A stretch of 64,000 nt of DNA, from assembly GCF_026625645.1 (NCBI RefSeq), contig NZ_CP113056.1, positions 3,323,001-3,387,000 on the forward strand. Direction: 5' to 3'. Source of the stretch: Ancylobacter sp. SL191. GTDB taxonomy: Bacteria > Pseudomonadota > Alphaproteobacteria > Rhizobiales > Xanthobacteraceae. Below, piece after piece: positions 26,655 through 37,182 of the stretch (the stretch's first letter is position 1; every line of letters starts with the position of its first letter). Both the position numbers and the translations under genes were made by a program. Below the pieces are notes generated by a model. The model was given only the letters and a program-made list of their open reading frames with translations. It made no database searches and had not been told where the DNA came from.

Positions 26655-27536
26655 GTGGCCAAGACCGAATTCAAGGAAGCGCTGCGGCGCGTGCTGGTAC
26701 ATGAAGGCGGGTATGTCGACCATCCAGCAGACCCGGGCGGCGCCACCAATAAGGGCGTGACCCAGCGAGTTTACGACGGCTGGCGCCGGCGACAGGGCCT
26801 CGCGCTGCGCTCGGTCGCCAAGATCACGCCGGCCGAGGTCGAGGCCATCTATCGCTTCCAGTACTGGGACCAGATCAAGGGCGACGCGATGCCGGAAGGC
26901 GTCGCCTATGTCGTCTTCGACGGCGCCGTGCACAGCGGCCCCGAACAGTCCGGCAAATGGCTGCAGCGGTCTCTCGGCGCCCTCTACACCGGCAAGATCG
27001 ACGGACATGTCGGCGATGCCACGCTCGATGCGCTGGAACTGCATCCCGACCATGACAAGCTGATCGCCGACATTCTCGCCCGGCGTCTCGCCATGCTGCA
27101 GGGCCTGAAGACCTGGCGCATCTTCGGCAAGGGCTGGTCTCGCCGTGTGGCTGAGGTTCTGGCCCACGGGCAGGCCGCCGCGCGCGGCAGCGTCGGACCC
27201 GAACCCACCTATACGCGCGAAGGCGCGGCCCATGCCTCGCTAGACGACGTGGCGACCGCGCCGGCGCCGATCGGCGGCTCGGCTGGTGCCGTGGCTGGCG
27301 GCAGCGGCACGGCCGTGGTTATCGACCAGGCGAAGGAGACGCTGCAGCCGATGCTTGGCTCGCACCCGTGGGTCGATCAGGTGTTCGCCGCGCTGGTGGT
27401 CGCCGGCGTTGTCGTTGCTGTTGGCGGCACCGGCTATGCGATCTGGGCCGCGCACCGCAACAAGAAGGTCGCCGCGATCCAGAGCGGCGAGGCCAAGGCT
27501 GACCTCACCTCCCTGCCGGCTCTGGTGCCGGCATGA
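26655..27536 (+). CDS. Endolysin, GH108 muramidase with C-terminal membrane segment
   Basis: A 293-residue protein from GTG 26655, which has GGAGG eight bases upstream; ATG 26640 adds five residues but lacks a ribosome site. The N-terminus is a glycosyl hydrolase 108 domain with the catalytic EGGY (Glu about 17) and DPGGATNKGVT, followed by a peptidoglycan-binding region (TGKIDGHVGDATLDAL). A hydrophobic segment near residues 244-268 follows a Gly/Ala linker. The enzyme cleaves peptidoglycan glycan strands. The membrane tail is unusual for a soluble endolysin and may hold it in the envelope. Confidence 0.88.
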   Translation: MAKTEFKEALRRVLVHEGGYVDHPADPGGATNKGVTQRVYDGWRRRQGLALRSVAKITPAEVEAIYRFQYWDQIKGDAMPEGVAYVVFDGAVHSGPEQSGKWLQRSLGALYTGKIDGHVGDATLDALELHPDHDKLIADILARRLAMLQGLKTWRIFGKGWSRRVAEVLAHGQAAARGSVGPEPTYTREGAAHASLDDVATAPAPIGGSAGAVAGGSGTAVVIDQAKETLQPMLGSHPWVDQVFAALVVAGVVVAVGGTGYAIWAAHRNKKVAAIQSGEAKADLTSLPALVPA

Positions 27537-27874
27537 GCGCGCTGGGCTGGCTGCTCGACAACACGCCCTGGTGGCTCTGGCTCGGCGGCGTCGTGGTGCT
27601 GCTCGCGGCCACCTGGTCCGTGTGGCGCCCGTTCTGGCTGCTGATGCCCGCCCCGCTGCGCGCGGCCGTCCTCGCCGCCGGCGCCGCCGTCCTCGCCTAT
27701 CTCGCCGGCCGCAACCATGGCGCGGCCGGCGCCCAGACCCGCGCCCGAGAAAAGGAGCAAACCCTTGCCGACGACATTCGCAGGAAGGGTGCTGATGCTC
27801 GCGCCCGCGCTGACCGTGACGCTGCTGGCGGCGGGCTGCACGACGACGACGGCTGGAAGCGGCACGACGGGTAA
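27533..27874 (+). CDS. Putative inner-membrane spanin (Rz-like)
   Basis: A 113-residue protein overlapping the endolysin stop (ATGA). It has hydrophobic segments about residues 14-37 and 43-59, then a charged helix (RTREKEQTLADD) that could form the periplasmic coiled coil. A lipoprotein gene is nested in another frame over its end, the classical Rz/Rz1 layout. Two membrane segments rather than one are atypical; a holin role for the N-terminal part is possible. Confidence 0.65.
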   Translation: MSALGWLLDNTPWWLWLGGVVVLLAATWSVWRPFWLLMPAPLRAAVLAAGAAVLAYLAGRNHGAAGAQTRAREKEQTLADDIRRKGADARARADRDAAGGGLHDDDGWKRHDG

Positions 27875-27992
27875 AGCCGTGTGCGAGGTGTTCCAGCCCA
27901 TCCGCTGGGCCGACGCTGACACGGACGCCACCATCCGCCAGGCGAAAGCACACAACGCCGCCGGCGCGGCCGTGTGCGGGTGGCGCCCATGA
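27795..27992 (+). CDS. Outer-membrane spanin lipoprotein (Rz1-like)
   Basis: A 65-residue protein from ATG 27795, embedded in and extending past the preceding gene in a different frame. It has a short signal peptide with lipobox LLAAGC (Cys about 15), then a Thr-rich linker. With the Rz-like partner it would fuse inner and outer membranes at the last lysis step. The stop overlaps the next start (ATGA). Confidence 0.75.
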   Translation: MLAPALTVTLLAAGCTTTTAGSGTTGKAVCEVFQPIRWADADTDATIRQAKAHNAAGAAVCGWRP

Positions 27993-28288
27993 ACGACATG
28001 CCGCGCCCGCATGACACCACGCCCCGGCCGCGCCTGCGGCTGGATTTCACGCTGAACCCGTTCAACATCGGCGGGTTCCTCGTCGCGTTGATGGGCGCCG
28101 GCTACACCTATGGGCAGCTCACCATGCGGCTCGGCCTGCTCGAGGCGCAGTCGTCGCAGCAGGCGCAGCAGATCATGATGCAGACGGACCTGATGCAGCG
28201 CTGGGTGCGCACCGACGAGCAGGTGATCGCCCTTTCCAAGACCGTCGAGAAGCTGGACACGCGCCTTGGTCGCATCGAGCAGCGATAG
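27989..28288 (+). CDS. Small membrane protein with coiled coil, possible holin
   Basis: A 99-residue protein from ATG 27989. It has one transmembrane segment about residues 26-46 (IGGFLVALMGAGYTYG), then a Gln-rich helix and heptads ([14 protein letters not shown]) predicted to form a coiled coil. A place at the end of the lysis cassette and one membrane span fit a class III-like holin or an accessory lysis protein. No specific family was recognised. Confidence 0.65.
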   Translation: MNDMPRPHDTTPRPRLRLDFTLNPFNIGGFLVALMGAGYTYGQLTMRLGLLEAQSSQQAQQIMMQTDLMQRWVRTDEQVIALSKTVEKLDTRLGRIEQR

Positions 28289-28718
28289 GCCGGCCGGCAT
28301 CCGGCTGCACCCCACCATCGGCCCGCGCATCGTGCGGCCGACGCGGCAGACGGCCGAGCTGGTAATCGAGCTTGCGCCTGTGGATGGCGACCCCGTGCCG
28401 GCGCTGCGGATCCCGCTCGATGATGCCCGCGTGCGGCGCCTTTTGCTGGAGCTGGCGGGCGCCATGGGCGGCATGTGGCGCCCTGAAAAACATGGGGTTG
28501 AAGAACAAAAGTCGCACGTGCGACCGTGCGACCCCCTCGCAAGGGTCGCATGTTCTGCTGATGTTCTGATTGCAGAGGCGCGCGCCAGTCGCAAAAAGCC
28601 CAATCATGGCAAGGGCTTAGAAGGTGGTGAGCCCGTTGGGATTCGAACCCAAGACCCCATGATTAAAAGTCACGTGCTCTACCGGCTGAGCTACGGGCTC
28701 CCACGCCGGGGGGATTAA
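28266..28718 (+). CDS. Terminal phage ORF running through the attachment region, doubtful
   Basis: A 150-codon frame starting at TTG 28266, overlapping the previous gene. The first 75 residues look protein-like ([34 protein letters not shown]), as in phage hypotheticals. The rest crosses low-complexity repeats and the tRNA-Lys gene and ends at 28718 only because no earlier stop exists. In the excised phage the C-terminus would differ. It is probably a real phage gene truncated or altered at the prophage junction. Confidence 0.4.
   Translation: MVASSSDRPAGIRLHPTIGPRIVRPTRQTAELVIELAPVDGDPVPALRIPLDDARVRRLLLELAGAMGGMWRPEKHGVEEQKSHVRPCDPLARVACSADVLIAEARASRKKPNHGKGLEGGEPVGIRTQDPMIKSHVLYRLSYGLPRRGD
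28511..28593. repeat. GTCGCA repeat cluster at the prophage end
   Basis: GTCGCA at 28511-28516, 28545-28550 and 28588-28593, inverted TGCGAC at 28519-28524 and 28527-28532. The first pair forms the perfect palindrome GTCGCACGTGCGAC (28511-28524). They lie within about 115 bases of the tRNA-Lys 3' end, where integrase or Xis arm sites would be expected. Confidence 0.5.
28552..28566. promoter_or_regulatory. SOS-box-like GTTC-N7-GTTC at prophage end
   Basis: The sequence matches the alphaproteobacterial LexA box exactly (GTTC, seven bases, GTTC). No gene starts beside it in the integrated state. In the circular phage it would face whatever lies across attP, possibly integration genes. About one such match is expected by chance in a window this size. 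Confidence 0.3.
28625..28700 (-). tRNA. tRNA-Lys (TTT)
   Basis: A complete 76-base cloverleaf with encoded CCA (28627-28625). Acceptor GAGCCCG/CGGGCTC, anticodon loop ACTTTTAAT, T-arm GGGTTCGAATCCC. Its 3' end faces the left prophage, so it is the probable attB gene of that prophage. The anticodon TTT reads AAA/AAG lysine codons. Confidence 0.95.
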
Positions 28719-28956
28719 GGGTTTCGACCGGTCTTGGCAAGCCGCCCATGGTCGCGGGTGCCGGTCGCGCACAGCCGGCGTGTTGGGCGATTGCCGGGAT
28801 GCACGCCGCCGCTGTCGTCCAGGTGTCTATTGCACGGCTGCAAGATCGCTCTGTCGATCATACCGCTTTCGCCATGAAGGTGCCGGTACTAGCTTCGCGC
28901 CACGCATTCAGCAGGGCCGCACCCGGTCCGGCGATCCGACCCAAGGAGTTGATCCC

Positions 28957-29556
28957 ATGGCCAAAGTTCTCGTTCTCTACTACTCGACCTATGGTCACAT
29001 CGAGACCATGGCGGAAGCCGTCGCCGCGGGGGCCCGCGAAGCTGGCGCAACCGTCGACGTGAAGCGCGTTCCCGAGACGGTGCCGGAAGACATCGCCAAG
29101 GCAAACCACTTCAAGCTCGACCAGAAGGCGCCGGTCGCCACCGTGGACGACCTGAAGAACTACGACGCGATCATCTTCGGCGCCGGCACCCGCTTCGGCA
29201 CGGTGGCCTCCCAGATGCGCAGCTTCATCGACCAGACCGGTGGCCTGTGGTTCACCGGTGCGCTGGTCGGCAAGGTTGGCTCAGTGTTCACCTCTTCCGC
29301 GACCCAGCATGGCGGTCAGGAATCCACCATTCTCGGCTTCGTTCCCACGCTCCTGCATCACGGCATGGTCGTGGTCGGCCTTCCCTATGCCTTCGCCGGG
29401 CAGATGGGCGTGGACGAGATCAAGGGCGGCTCGCCCTATGGCGCCTCGACGATTACCGACGGCGACGGCTCGCGCCAGCCTTCCGAGGTCGAACTCGCCG
29501 GCGCGCGCTTCCAGGGCAAGCACGTGGCGACCATCGCCGCCAAGCTGCACGGCTGA
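28957..29556 (+). CDS. wrbA: NAD(P)H:quinone oxidoreductase, WrbA flavoprotein
   Basis: A 199-residue protein from ATG 28957 with AAGGAG ribosome site. The flavodoxin-like FMN site [16 protein letters not shown] opens the protein, followed by [14 protein letters not shown] and GGQESTI, all typical of WrbA. It reduces quinones by two electrons with NAD(P)H and protects against oxidative stress, in the cytoplasm. It is a host gene immediately after tRNA-Lys, convergent with tgt. Confidence 0.95.
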   Translation: MAKVLVLYYSTYGHIETMAEAVAAGAREAGATVDVKRVPETVPEDIAKANHFKLDQKAPVATVDDLKNYDAIIFGAGTRFGTVASQMRSFIDQTGGLWFTGALVGKVGSVFTSSATQHGGQESTILGFVPTLLHHGMVVVGLPYAFAGQMGVDEIKGGSPYGASTITDGDGSRQPSEVELAGARFQGKHVATIAAKLHG

Positions 29557-29622
29557 TCTTCCCTTCCGACGTCGTCCCGGACCGCGCGACGCGTGGAGCC
29601 GGGACCGTTCTCCGACATCACC

Positions 29623-29657
29623 TCATCCCGGATGGGCCGATGGCCCGTCCGGGATGA
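29623..29657. terminator. REP-like palindrome acting as bidirectional terminator
   Basis: TCATCCCGGA (29623-29632) pairs with TCCGGGATGA (29648-29657) around an inner GGGCC/GGCCC stem. It lies between convergent wrbA and tgt. The CATCCCGGA/TCCGGGATG arms resemble those of the palindrome at 31934-31964. Confidence 0.6.
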
Positions 29658-29684
29658 CGTTCGCTAAGGGCGCGCGATCGCGCC

Positions 29685-30820
29685 TCACCGCGCCGGAATG
29701 TCGCCGCGCGCCCAGCCTTCCTTGACCTCAGCCTTGTACGCCTCGAAGCGTCCCTCGCCGATGGCGGCCCGTGCGCCGGCCATCAGGCTCTGGTAATAGG
29801 CAAGGTTCACCCAGGTCAGCAGCATGGAGCCCAGCATCTCATCGCAGCGGATGAGGTGGTGGAGATAGGCGCGCGAATAGTCCCGCGCCGCCGGGCAATC
29901 GCTTTCCTCGTCCAGCGGGCGCGGATCATTGGCGTGCCGGGCGTTCTTCAGGTTGATCTTGCCGAAGCGGGTGAAGGCCAGCGCGTGCCGCCCGGCACGG
30001 GTCGGCATCACGCAGTCGAACATATCGACGCCGCGCGCGACCGCTTCGATCATGTCGTCGGGCGTACCGACGCCCATAAGATAGCGCGGCTTGTGCGTCG
30101 GCAGGATCGGCGCGACCACCTCGATCATCGCCAGCATCACCGCCTGCGGCTCGCCGACCGCGAGGCCGCCGATGGAATAGCCGGGGAAGTCGATATCGAC
30201 GAGGCCGCGCGCGGATTCCTCACGCAACGCCGGGTCGTCACCGCCCTGAACGATGCCGAACAGCGCCCTGCCCTTGGGCTGGCTCTCGAACGCCTTCTTC
30301 GACCGCTCCGCCCAGCGCAGCGAAAGGCGCAGCGCACGGGCGATCTCGTCCTTGGTGGCCGGTAGTCTCACGCATTCGTCGAGCTGCATCTGGATGTCCG
30401 AGCCGAGCAGGCCCTGGATCTCCACCGAGCGCTCCGGCGACAGCTCGTGATAGGAGCCGTCGATGTGCGAGCGGAAGGTGACGCCCTTCTCATTCATCTT
30501 TCGCAGCGCCGCCAGCGACATGATCTGGAAGCCGCCGGAATCGGTGAGGATCGGGTGCGGCCAGCGCATGAAGCTGTGCAGACCGCCGAGTTCCGCCACG
30601 CGCTCGGCGGTGGGGCGCAGCATCAAATGGTAGGTGTTGCCCAGCAAGATGTCGGCGCCGAGCTCGCGCACCTGCTGCGGGTACATGCCCTTCACCGTCG
30701 CGGCGGTGCCGACCGGCATGAAGGCCGGTGTGCGGATGATGCCGCGCGGGGTCACGACCTCGCCGAGGCGGGCCGCGCCATCGGTGGCTTTCAGGCGGTA
30801 GTGGAAATCGATCTGTTCGT

Positions 30821-30824
<4 letters not shown>
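29685..30824 (-). CDS. tgt: Queuine tRNA-ribosyltransferase, variant zinc site
   Basis: A 379-residue protein. The catalytic region (DSGGFQ), the VQGGDD and LMGVGTPDD loops, and the [10 protein letters not shown] nucleophile neighbourhood are all present. It swaps guanine 34 for preQ1 in tRNAs of Asp, Asn, His and Tyr. The segment that holds the usual CxCxxC zinc ligands reads [18 protein letters not shown], so only one of three cysteines remains; I recall the same from other Hyphomicrobiales. It overlaps queA by four bases, forming a queuosine operon. Confidence 0.95.
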
Positions 30825-31906
<1,082 letters not shown>

Positions 31907-31933
31907 CGAGAAAACTCAGCTTCAGAAACAGCG

Positions 31934-31964
31934 ATCCCGGAGCGTGCTCGCGCACCTCCGGGAT
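31934..31964. repeat. REP-like palindrome
   Basis: ATCCCGGAG (31934-31942) pairs with CTCCGGGAT (31956-31964) in the gap between queA and the cyclophilin gene. The arms resemble those at 29623-29657. Confidence 0.55.
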
Positions 31965-31988
31965 GACGCCTCGTCCAGATGCTCGGGA

Positions 31989-32450
31989 TCAGGCGGCGGA
32001 GACGCTCGCCTTGACGATCTTGTCGGGGTTCTGCACCGGCTCGCCGCGCTTCACCTTGTCGACATTCTCCATGCCTTCCACGACCTCGCCCCACACGGTG
32101 TACTGGCCGTCGAGGAAGGAGGCGTTGGCAAAGCAGATGAAGAACTGGCTGTCGCCGGAATCGGGGTGCTGGGCGCGGGCCATCGAGGCCGTGCCGCGGA
32201 CGTGACGGCCGGCATTGAACTCGGCCTTCAGCTTCTTACCCGAGCCGCCGGTGCCGTTGCCGAACTGGCCGTCGCCGGTCTGGGCCATGAAGCCCTCGAT
32301 CACGCGATGGAAGGGCACGTTGTCATAGAAGCCCTGCGTGGCGAGCTCGGCGATGCGCGCGACATGGTTCGGCGCGAGGTCCGGGCGGAACTTGATCTTG
32401 ACCGGGCCTTGGGTGGTCTCGAGCAGCAGGAAGTTGGCAGCGTCAGACAT
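31989..32450 (-). CDS. Cytoplasmic peptidyl-prolyl cis-trans isomerase (cyclophilin)
   Basis: A 153-residue cyclophilin from ATG 32450 (MSDAANF); an upstream in-frame start would add eleven unconserved residues. Catalytic and binding motifs are FHRVIEGFMAQTGD, FFICF and the GEVVEGMENVDK loop. It catalyses proline isomerisation during folding. With no signal peptide, it is cytoplasmic. It is a tandem paralogue of 32492-33046, sharing near-identical blocks. Confidence 0.92.
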   Translation of the reverse strand: MSDAANFLLLETTQGPVKIKFRPDLAPNHVARIAELATQGFYDNVPFHRVIEGFMAQTGDGQFGNGTGGSGKKLKAEFNAGRHVRGTASMARAQHPDSGDSQFFICFANASFLDGQYTVWGEVVEGMENVDKVKRGEPVQNPDKIVKASVSAA

Positions 32451-32491
32451 TAGTCTCTCCTTGGAAACGGGGATCGGCGGCACGCGGCGAC

Positions 32492-33046
32492 TTACTTGAC
32501 GTCCGCGGCGACCTTCATCGAAACGATCTTGTCGGGGTTCTGAACCGGCTCGCCGCGCTTGATCTTGTCGACATTCTCCATGCCGGAGACGACTTCGCCG
32601 ATGACCGTGTACTGGCCGTTCAGGAAGGAGGCGTCACCGAAGGTGATGAAGAACTGCGAGTTGGCGCTGTTCGGGGCGGAGGCACGGGCCATGCCCACCG
32701 TGCCACGCTTGAAGGGCACGTTGGAGAACTCGGCCGGCAGGTTCGGGTAGCGCGAGCCGCCCGTGCCATTGCCATACTGGCCATCGCCGGTCTGGGCCAT
32801 GAAGCCCTCGATCACGCGGTGGAACGGCACGTTGTCATAATAGCCCTCGCGCGCCAGCGTCTTGATGCGCTCGGCGTGCTTGGGGGCGATGTCGGTGCGC
32901 AGCACGAAGATCACCGGGCCTTTGGTGGTCTGCATGATGATCGTGTTTTGCGGATCGACATTCGGCGGGAGCTTCGGCGCCTGCGCCATCGCCGGCACGG
33001 CCAGCGCGACAGTGAGGGCGAAGGCGGCAAACAGGCTACGGATCAT
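32492..33046 (-). CDS. Periplasmic peptidyl-prolyl cis-trans isomerase (cyclophilin)
   Basis: A 184-residue cyclophilin from ATG 33046. It starts with a Sec signal peptide (MIRSLFAAFALTVALAVPAMA, cleavage after AMA about residue 21), then a cyclophilin domain with FHRVIEGFMAQTGD, QFFITF and GEVVSGMENVDK. It would help folding in the periplasm. It lies 41 bases upstream of its cytoplasmic paralogue, likely in one transcript with coaD. Confidence 0.93.
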   Translation of the reverse strand: MIRSLFAAFALTVALAVPAMAQAPKLPPNVDPQNTIIMQTTKGPVIFVLRTDIAPKHAERIKTLAREGYYDNVPFHRVIEGFMAQTGDGQYGNGTGGSRYPNLPAEFSNVPFKRGTVGMARASAPNSANSQFFITFGDASFLNGQYTVIGEVVSGMENVDKIKRGEPVQNPDKIVSMKVAADVK

Positions 33047-33088
33047 GGAAAGAACTCCGTTGAACGACGGCGGGTGAGCCGCCAAACA

Positions 33089-33595
33089 TCAGCGCCGCGG
33101 AAAACGCGCGGTGAGCCGGGCCAGAACGGCCGGCGGGACGAAGGCGGAGACGTCACCACCCATGGCGGCGATCTGCCTGACCAGCGTGGCGGTGATAGGG
33201 CGGGCAATGGGCGAGGCCGGCAGGAAAATGGTCTGCACGGCGGGCTTCAGCACCGCATTCATGCCGGCCATCTGCATTTCATAATCGAGATCGGTGCCGT
33301 CACGCAGCCCGCGGATGAGCAGATGCGCGCCCTGCGCCTCGGCGGCGTCGACCACCAGATTGTCGAAGGTTACGCAGTCGAGGCGCGCGCCCTCGGCTTC
33401 CGCAATCGGCTCGAACACCTCGCGCAGGAGGTCCAGCCGCTCCTCGGCGGTGAACAGAGGTGTCTTGCCGGGATGGATGCCGACGCCGATGACCAGCCGA
33501 TCGGCCAGCCGGGCGGCGGCGCGCGCCACTTCCACATGGCCGTTGGTCGGCGGATCGAAGGATCCGGGATAAAAGGCGGTCCGCGCGGCGCTCAT
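33089..33595 (-). CDS. coaD: Pantetheine-phosphate adenylyltransferase
   Basis: A 168-residue protein from ATG 33595. It has the nucleotidyltransferase TNGH motif in [14 protein letters not shown] and the conserved [19 protein letters not shown] block. It converts 4'-phosphopantetheine and ATP to dephospho-CoA. An in-frame ATG eight codons upstream is less likely. It neighbours the cyclophilin genes, as in many Hyphomicrobiales. Confidence 0.95.
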   Translation of the reverse strand: MSAARTAFYPGSFDPPTNGHVEVARAAARLADRLVIGVGIHPGKTPLFTAEERLDLLREVFEPIAEAEGARLDCVTFDNLVVDAAEAQGAHLLIRGLRDGTDLDYEMQMAGMNAVLKPAVQTIFLPASPIARPITATLVRQIAAMGGDVSAFVPPAVLARLTARFPRR

Positions 33596-33683
33596 GGGCA
33601 CTCTCGTGATGCGCGGCAAGGGTTAGCCGTCCGCACGGCCGGACGCAAGCGCCGGCCGGCCCGCGACCTGCCGTTGCGGCGTC

Positions 33684-34265
33684 CTAACGCTCGTGCCCGT
33701 CGATCCATTTGGTGACGGTGGGCGCGCGATAGGCGGCGAGTTTTCCAAGAAGCTCCGCTGGGCTGTCCGCCACCACCAGCATGTCGCGATGCTCCCGCCG
33801 CATGAAGCCTTCCTCCACCGTGTGATCCAGGAAGGTCAGCAGGCTGTGGTAATAGCCCTCCACATCCAGCACCGCGCAGGGCTTGGCGTGGTTGCCGAGC
33901 TGGGCCCAGGTCCAGACCTCGAACAGTTCCTCCAGCGTGCCCGCTCCGCCCGGCAGCGCGACGAAGGCGTCGGCCAGCTCGGCCATCTGCGCCTTGCGCT
34001 CATGCATGGAGGCGACGATGCGCAGATCGGCGAGGCCGTGATGGGCGACCTCCTTGTCGACGAGGCGCTGCGGGATGATGCCGATCACCTCGCCGCCGGC
34101 GGCCAGCGCGGCATCGGCGAGCACGCCCATCAGCCCGACCGACGAGCCGCCATAGACGAGGCCGATGCCCTGCTCCGCGAGCGTCCGCCCGAGGGCGGCG
34201 GCTGCCTCACGATAGGCCGGGCGGCGACCGGCATTGGAGCCAAGAAAGACGCAGATACGGCGCAT
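33684..34265 (-). CDS. LOG-family protein (nucleoside monophosphate phosphoribohydrolase)
   Basis: A 193-residue protein from ATG 34265 ([11 protein letters not shown]). It has the hallmark PGGAGTLEE motif and the [10 protein letters not shown] nucleotide-binding loop of the LOG (lonely guy) family. These enzymes release the base from nucleoside monophosphates, including cytokinin precursors. The natural substrate here is not known. It lies between coaD and gyrA. Confidence 0.9.
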   Translation of the reverse strand: MRRICVFLGSNAGRRPAYREAAAALGRTLAEQGIGLVYGGSSVGLMGVLADAALAAGGEVIGIIPQRLVDKEVAHHGLADLRIVASMHERKAQMAELADAFVALPGGAGTLEELFEVWTWAQLGNHAKPCAVLDVEGYYHSLLTFLDHTVEEGFMRREHRDMLVVADSPAELLGKLAAYRAPTVTKWIDGHER

Positions 34266-34357
34266 GGGATCCTCGTCGACGTCGCTTCCCGTGGAAGCCC
34301 TAGGTGGTTCGGTGCGAGGCACGTCGCTGGAGCTTTGCCGCAAAGGCCACCCGACAT

Positions 34358-34382
34358 GGAAACGGCGCCGTTACCGGCGCCG
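34358..34382 (-). terminator. Likely gyrA terminator
   Basis: On the minus strand: CGGCGCC, loop GGTAAC, GGCGCCG (34382-34363), then TTTCC. It lies 44 bases beyond the gyrA stop. Confidence 0.55.
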
Positions 34383-34425
34383 CTCCGCGTGTTTCTGGCC
34401 GATCACGGCCGGAGGCCGCGCGGCC

Positions 34426-37182
34426 TTACTCCTCGGCGCCCGCGCTGTCCTCGGCTTCCGCCTCGTCCTCGCTCACGCGCTCGACCGAGACGACCTTCTC
34501 GTCCTCCGCCGTGTCGAACACGATGACGCCCTGGCTGCCGCGCCCGACAATGCGGATGCCGTTCACCGGGCAGCGGATGAGCTGTCCGCCATCGGTCACC
34601 AGCATGATCTGGTCACCCTCATCCACCGGGAAGGAGGCGATGAGCGGCCCGTTGCGGTCATTGACCGCCATGGCCACGATGCCCTTACCGCCGCGCCGCG
34701 TGGTGCGGTACTCATAGGAAGAGGTGCGCTTGCCGTAGCCATTCTCGGAGAGCGTCAGGATGAACTGTTCGGCCGCGCCCATCTCGATATAGCGCGCCTG
34801 GTCGATATCGGCCGGCACAGCGACGGCTTCCTCGGCATCGGCCTCGATCACCGCCTCAGGCTCCTCGCCGGCGGCTTCCGCGCCGTTCTGGCTGCGGCGC
34901 ATGGCGTTGGCGAGCTTGGTATAGGCCGCCCGCTCCTCGGCGCTGGCCTCCACATGGCGGATGATGGCCATGGAGATGAGCTTGTCGGCGCCCTCGAGCT
35001 GGATGCCGCGCACGCCCATGGAATCGCGTCCCTTGAAGACGCGCACCTCGGTGACTGGGAAGCGGATGCACTGGCCGTTCGCGCTGGTGAGCAGCACGTC
35101 GTCCTGCTCTGTGCAGAGCTGGACGTCGGCGATGGCCTCGCCCTCCTCCAGCTTCATGGCGATCTTGCCGTTGCGATTCACATTGGTGAAATCGGACAGC
35201 TCATTGCGCCGGACCGTGCCGCCCGTGGTGGCGAACATGATCTGTAGCCGGCTCCACGTCTCCTCATCCGGCAGCGCCATGATGGAGGTGATGCGCTCGC
35301 CCTCGGTCAGCGGCAGGATGTTCACAAGCGCCTTGCCGCGCGCCTGCGGGGCGGCGATGGGCAGGCGCCACACCTTCAGCTTGTAGACCTGGCCCTTCGA
35401 CGAGAAGAACAGCACGGGGGCGTGGGTCGAGGCGACGAACAGGCGGGTGACGAAATCCTCGTCGCGCGTCTGCATCGCCGAGCGGCCCTTGCCGCCGCGC
35501 CGCTGCGCCCGGTAGGTCGAGAGCGGCACACGCTTCACATAGCCCGCATGGGAAACGGTGACGACCATGTCCTCGCGGGCGATGAGGTCTTCATCCTCGA
35601 AATCGCCTTCCGCCTCGATGATCTCGGTCTTCCGCGGCGTGCCGAATTCCGCTTTCACGGCAAGGAGTTCGTCCTTGACGATGGTGCGGATGCGCTCGCG
35701 GCTGGCGAGAATGTCGAGATATTCGCGGATCTCCACGGCGATCTTGTCTAGCTCGTCCGCCACCTCGTCGCGGCCGAGCGCGGTGAGGCGTTGCAGACGC
35801 AGGTCGAGGATGGCGCGGGCCTGCTCGAAAGACAGCCGGTAAGTGTTGTCCGGGCCGAGCCGGTGGCGCGGATCGTCGATCAGCGCGATCAGCGGGGCGA
35901 CGTCGAGCGCCGGCCAGTCGCGCGTCATCAGCGCCTCGCGCGCGCTCGCCGGATCGGGCGAGGTGCGGATGGTGTGGATGATCTCATCGATATTGGCGAC
36001 GGCGATGGCAAGGCCCACCAACACATGCGCCCGATCGCGCGCCTTGCGCAGGAGGAATTTCGTTCGCCGACTAACCACATCCTCGCGGAAGGCGACAAAC
36101 GCGGTCAGCAGGTCGAGCAGGTTCATCAGCGCCGGCTTGCCGCCGTTCAGCGCCACCATGTTGGCGCCGAAGGAGGTCTGCAGCGAGGTCATGCGGTAGA
36201 GGTTGTTCAGCACCACCTCGGCCTGGGCGTCGCGCTTGATCTCGAACACGACGCGCATCCCCTCGCGGGAGGATTCGTCGCGGATCTCGGCGATGCCTTC
36301 CAGCCGCTTCTCGCGCACCAGCTCGGCGATGCGCTCGATCATCGTCGCCTTGTTCACCTGATACGGTATCTCGGTGACGATGATGGCGTCGCGATCCTTG
36401 CGGATTTCCTCGATCGTGGCGCGCGAGCGCATCACGACCGAGCCACGCCCGGTCAGATAGGCCTGACGAATGCCGCTGCGGCCGAGGATTAGCGCACCGG
36501 TGGGGAAATCCGGCCCGTGAATGTAGTCCAGCAGCTTCTCGACATCGAGCGAGGGATCGTCGATCAGCGCGATACAGGCATCCACCACCTCGCCGAGATT
36601 ATGCGGGGGGATGTTGGTCGCCATGCCGACGGCGATGCCGCCCGCACCATTGACCAGGAGGTTCGGCAACCGCGCGGGGAGCACGGTCGGCTCCTGCTCG
36701 CGCCCGTCATAATTGGCCTGGAAGTCGACCGTGTCCTTGTCGAGATCGTCCAACAGCGACATCGCCGACTTGGCGAGGCGCACCTCGGTGTAACGCTCGG
36801 CCGCTGGCGGATCGCCATCCACGGAGCCGAAATTGCCCTGGCCATCGATCAGCGGCAGGCGCAGCGAGAAGTCCTGCGCCAGGCGCACCAGCGCGTCGTA
36901 AATCGCCAGATTGCCGTGCGGATGGTACTTACCCATCGTGTCGCCGGTGACGCGGGCGGATTTGTTGTAGGGCCGCTCGGGCGTGTAATTGTTCTCGCGC
37001 ATCGAGAACAGGATGCGCCGATGCACCGGCTTCAGCCCGTCGCGCACATCAGGCAGCGCGCGCGAGACGATGACGCTCATCGCGTAGTCGAGATAGCTGC
37101 GCGAGAGTTCTTCCGTGATGGAGACGGGCCGAATGTCCGTAGGGCCACCGCCCTCCGGCTTTGTCGTATCGGAATCGGACAA
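34426..37182 (-). CDS. gyrA: DNA gyrase subunit A
   Basis: A 918-residue protein. The breakage-reunion domain has the catalytic tyrosine in AERYTEV (Tyr about 131), and the C-terminal domain has the GyrA box QRRGGKG. It supercoils DNA with GyrB. In the quinolone pocket, [10 protein letters not shown] gives Asn91 and Leu92 at the places of E. coli Asp82 and Ser83, while Asp96 (E. coli Asp87) is kept. Leucine there is a classical resistance residue in E. coli. It is a host gene. Confidence 0.97.
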   Translation of the reverse strand: MSDSDTTKPEGGGPTDIRPVSITEELSRSYLDYAMSVIVSRALPDVRDGLKPVHRRILFSMRENNYTPERPYNKSARVTGDTMGKYHPHGNLAIYDALVRLAQDFSLRLPLIDGQGNFGSVDGDPPAAERYTEVRLAKSAMSLLDDLDKDTVDFQANYDGREQEPTVLPARLPNLLVNGAGGIAVGMATNIPPHNLGEVVDACIALIDDPSLDVEKLLDYIHGPDFPTGALILGRSGIRQAYLTGRGSVVMRSRATIEEIRKDRDAIIVTEIPYQVNKATMIERIAELVREKRLEGIAEIRDESSREGMRVVFEIKRDAQAEVVLNNLYRMTSLQTSFGANMVALNGGKPALMNLLDLLTAFVAFREDVVSRRTKFLLRKARDRAHVLVGLAIAVANIDEIIHTIRTSPDPASAREALMTRDWPALDVAPLIALIDDPRHRLGPDNTYRLSFEQARAILDLRLQRLTALGRDEVADELDKIAVEIREYLDILASRERIRTIVKDELLAVKAEFGTPRKTEIIEAEGDFEDEDLIAREDMVVTVSHAGYVKRVPLSTYRAQRRGGKGRSAMQTRDEDFVTRLFVASTHAPVLFFSSKGQVYKLKVWRLPIAAPQARGKALVNILPLTEGERITSIMALPDEETWSRLQIMFATTGGTVRRNELSDFTNVNRNGKIAMKLEEGEAIADVQLCTEQDDVLLTSANGQCIRFPVTEVRVFKGRDSMGVRGIQLEGADKLISMAIIRHVEASAEERAAYTKLANAMRRSQNGAEAAGEEPEAVIEADAEEAVAVPADIDQARYIEMGAAEQFILTLSENGYGKRTSSYEYRTTRRGGKGIVAMAVNDRNGPLIASFPVDEGDQIMLVTDGGQLIRCPVNGIRIVGRGSQGVIVFDTAEDEKVVSVERVSEDEAEAEDSAGAEE

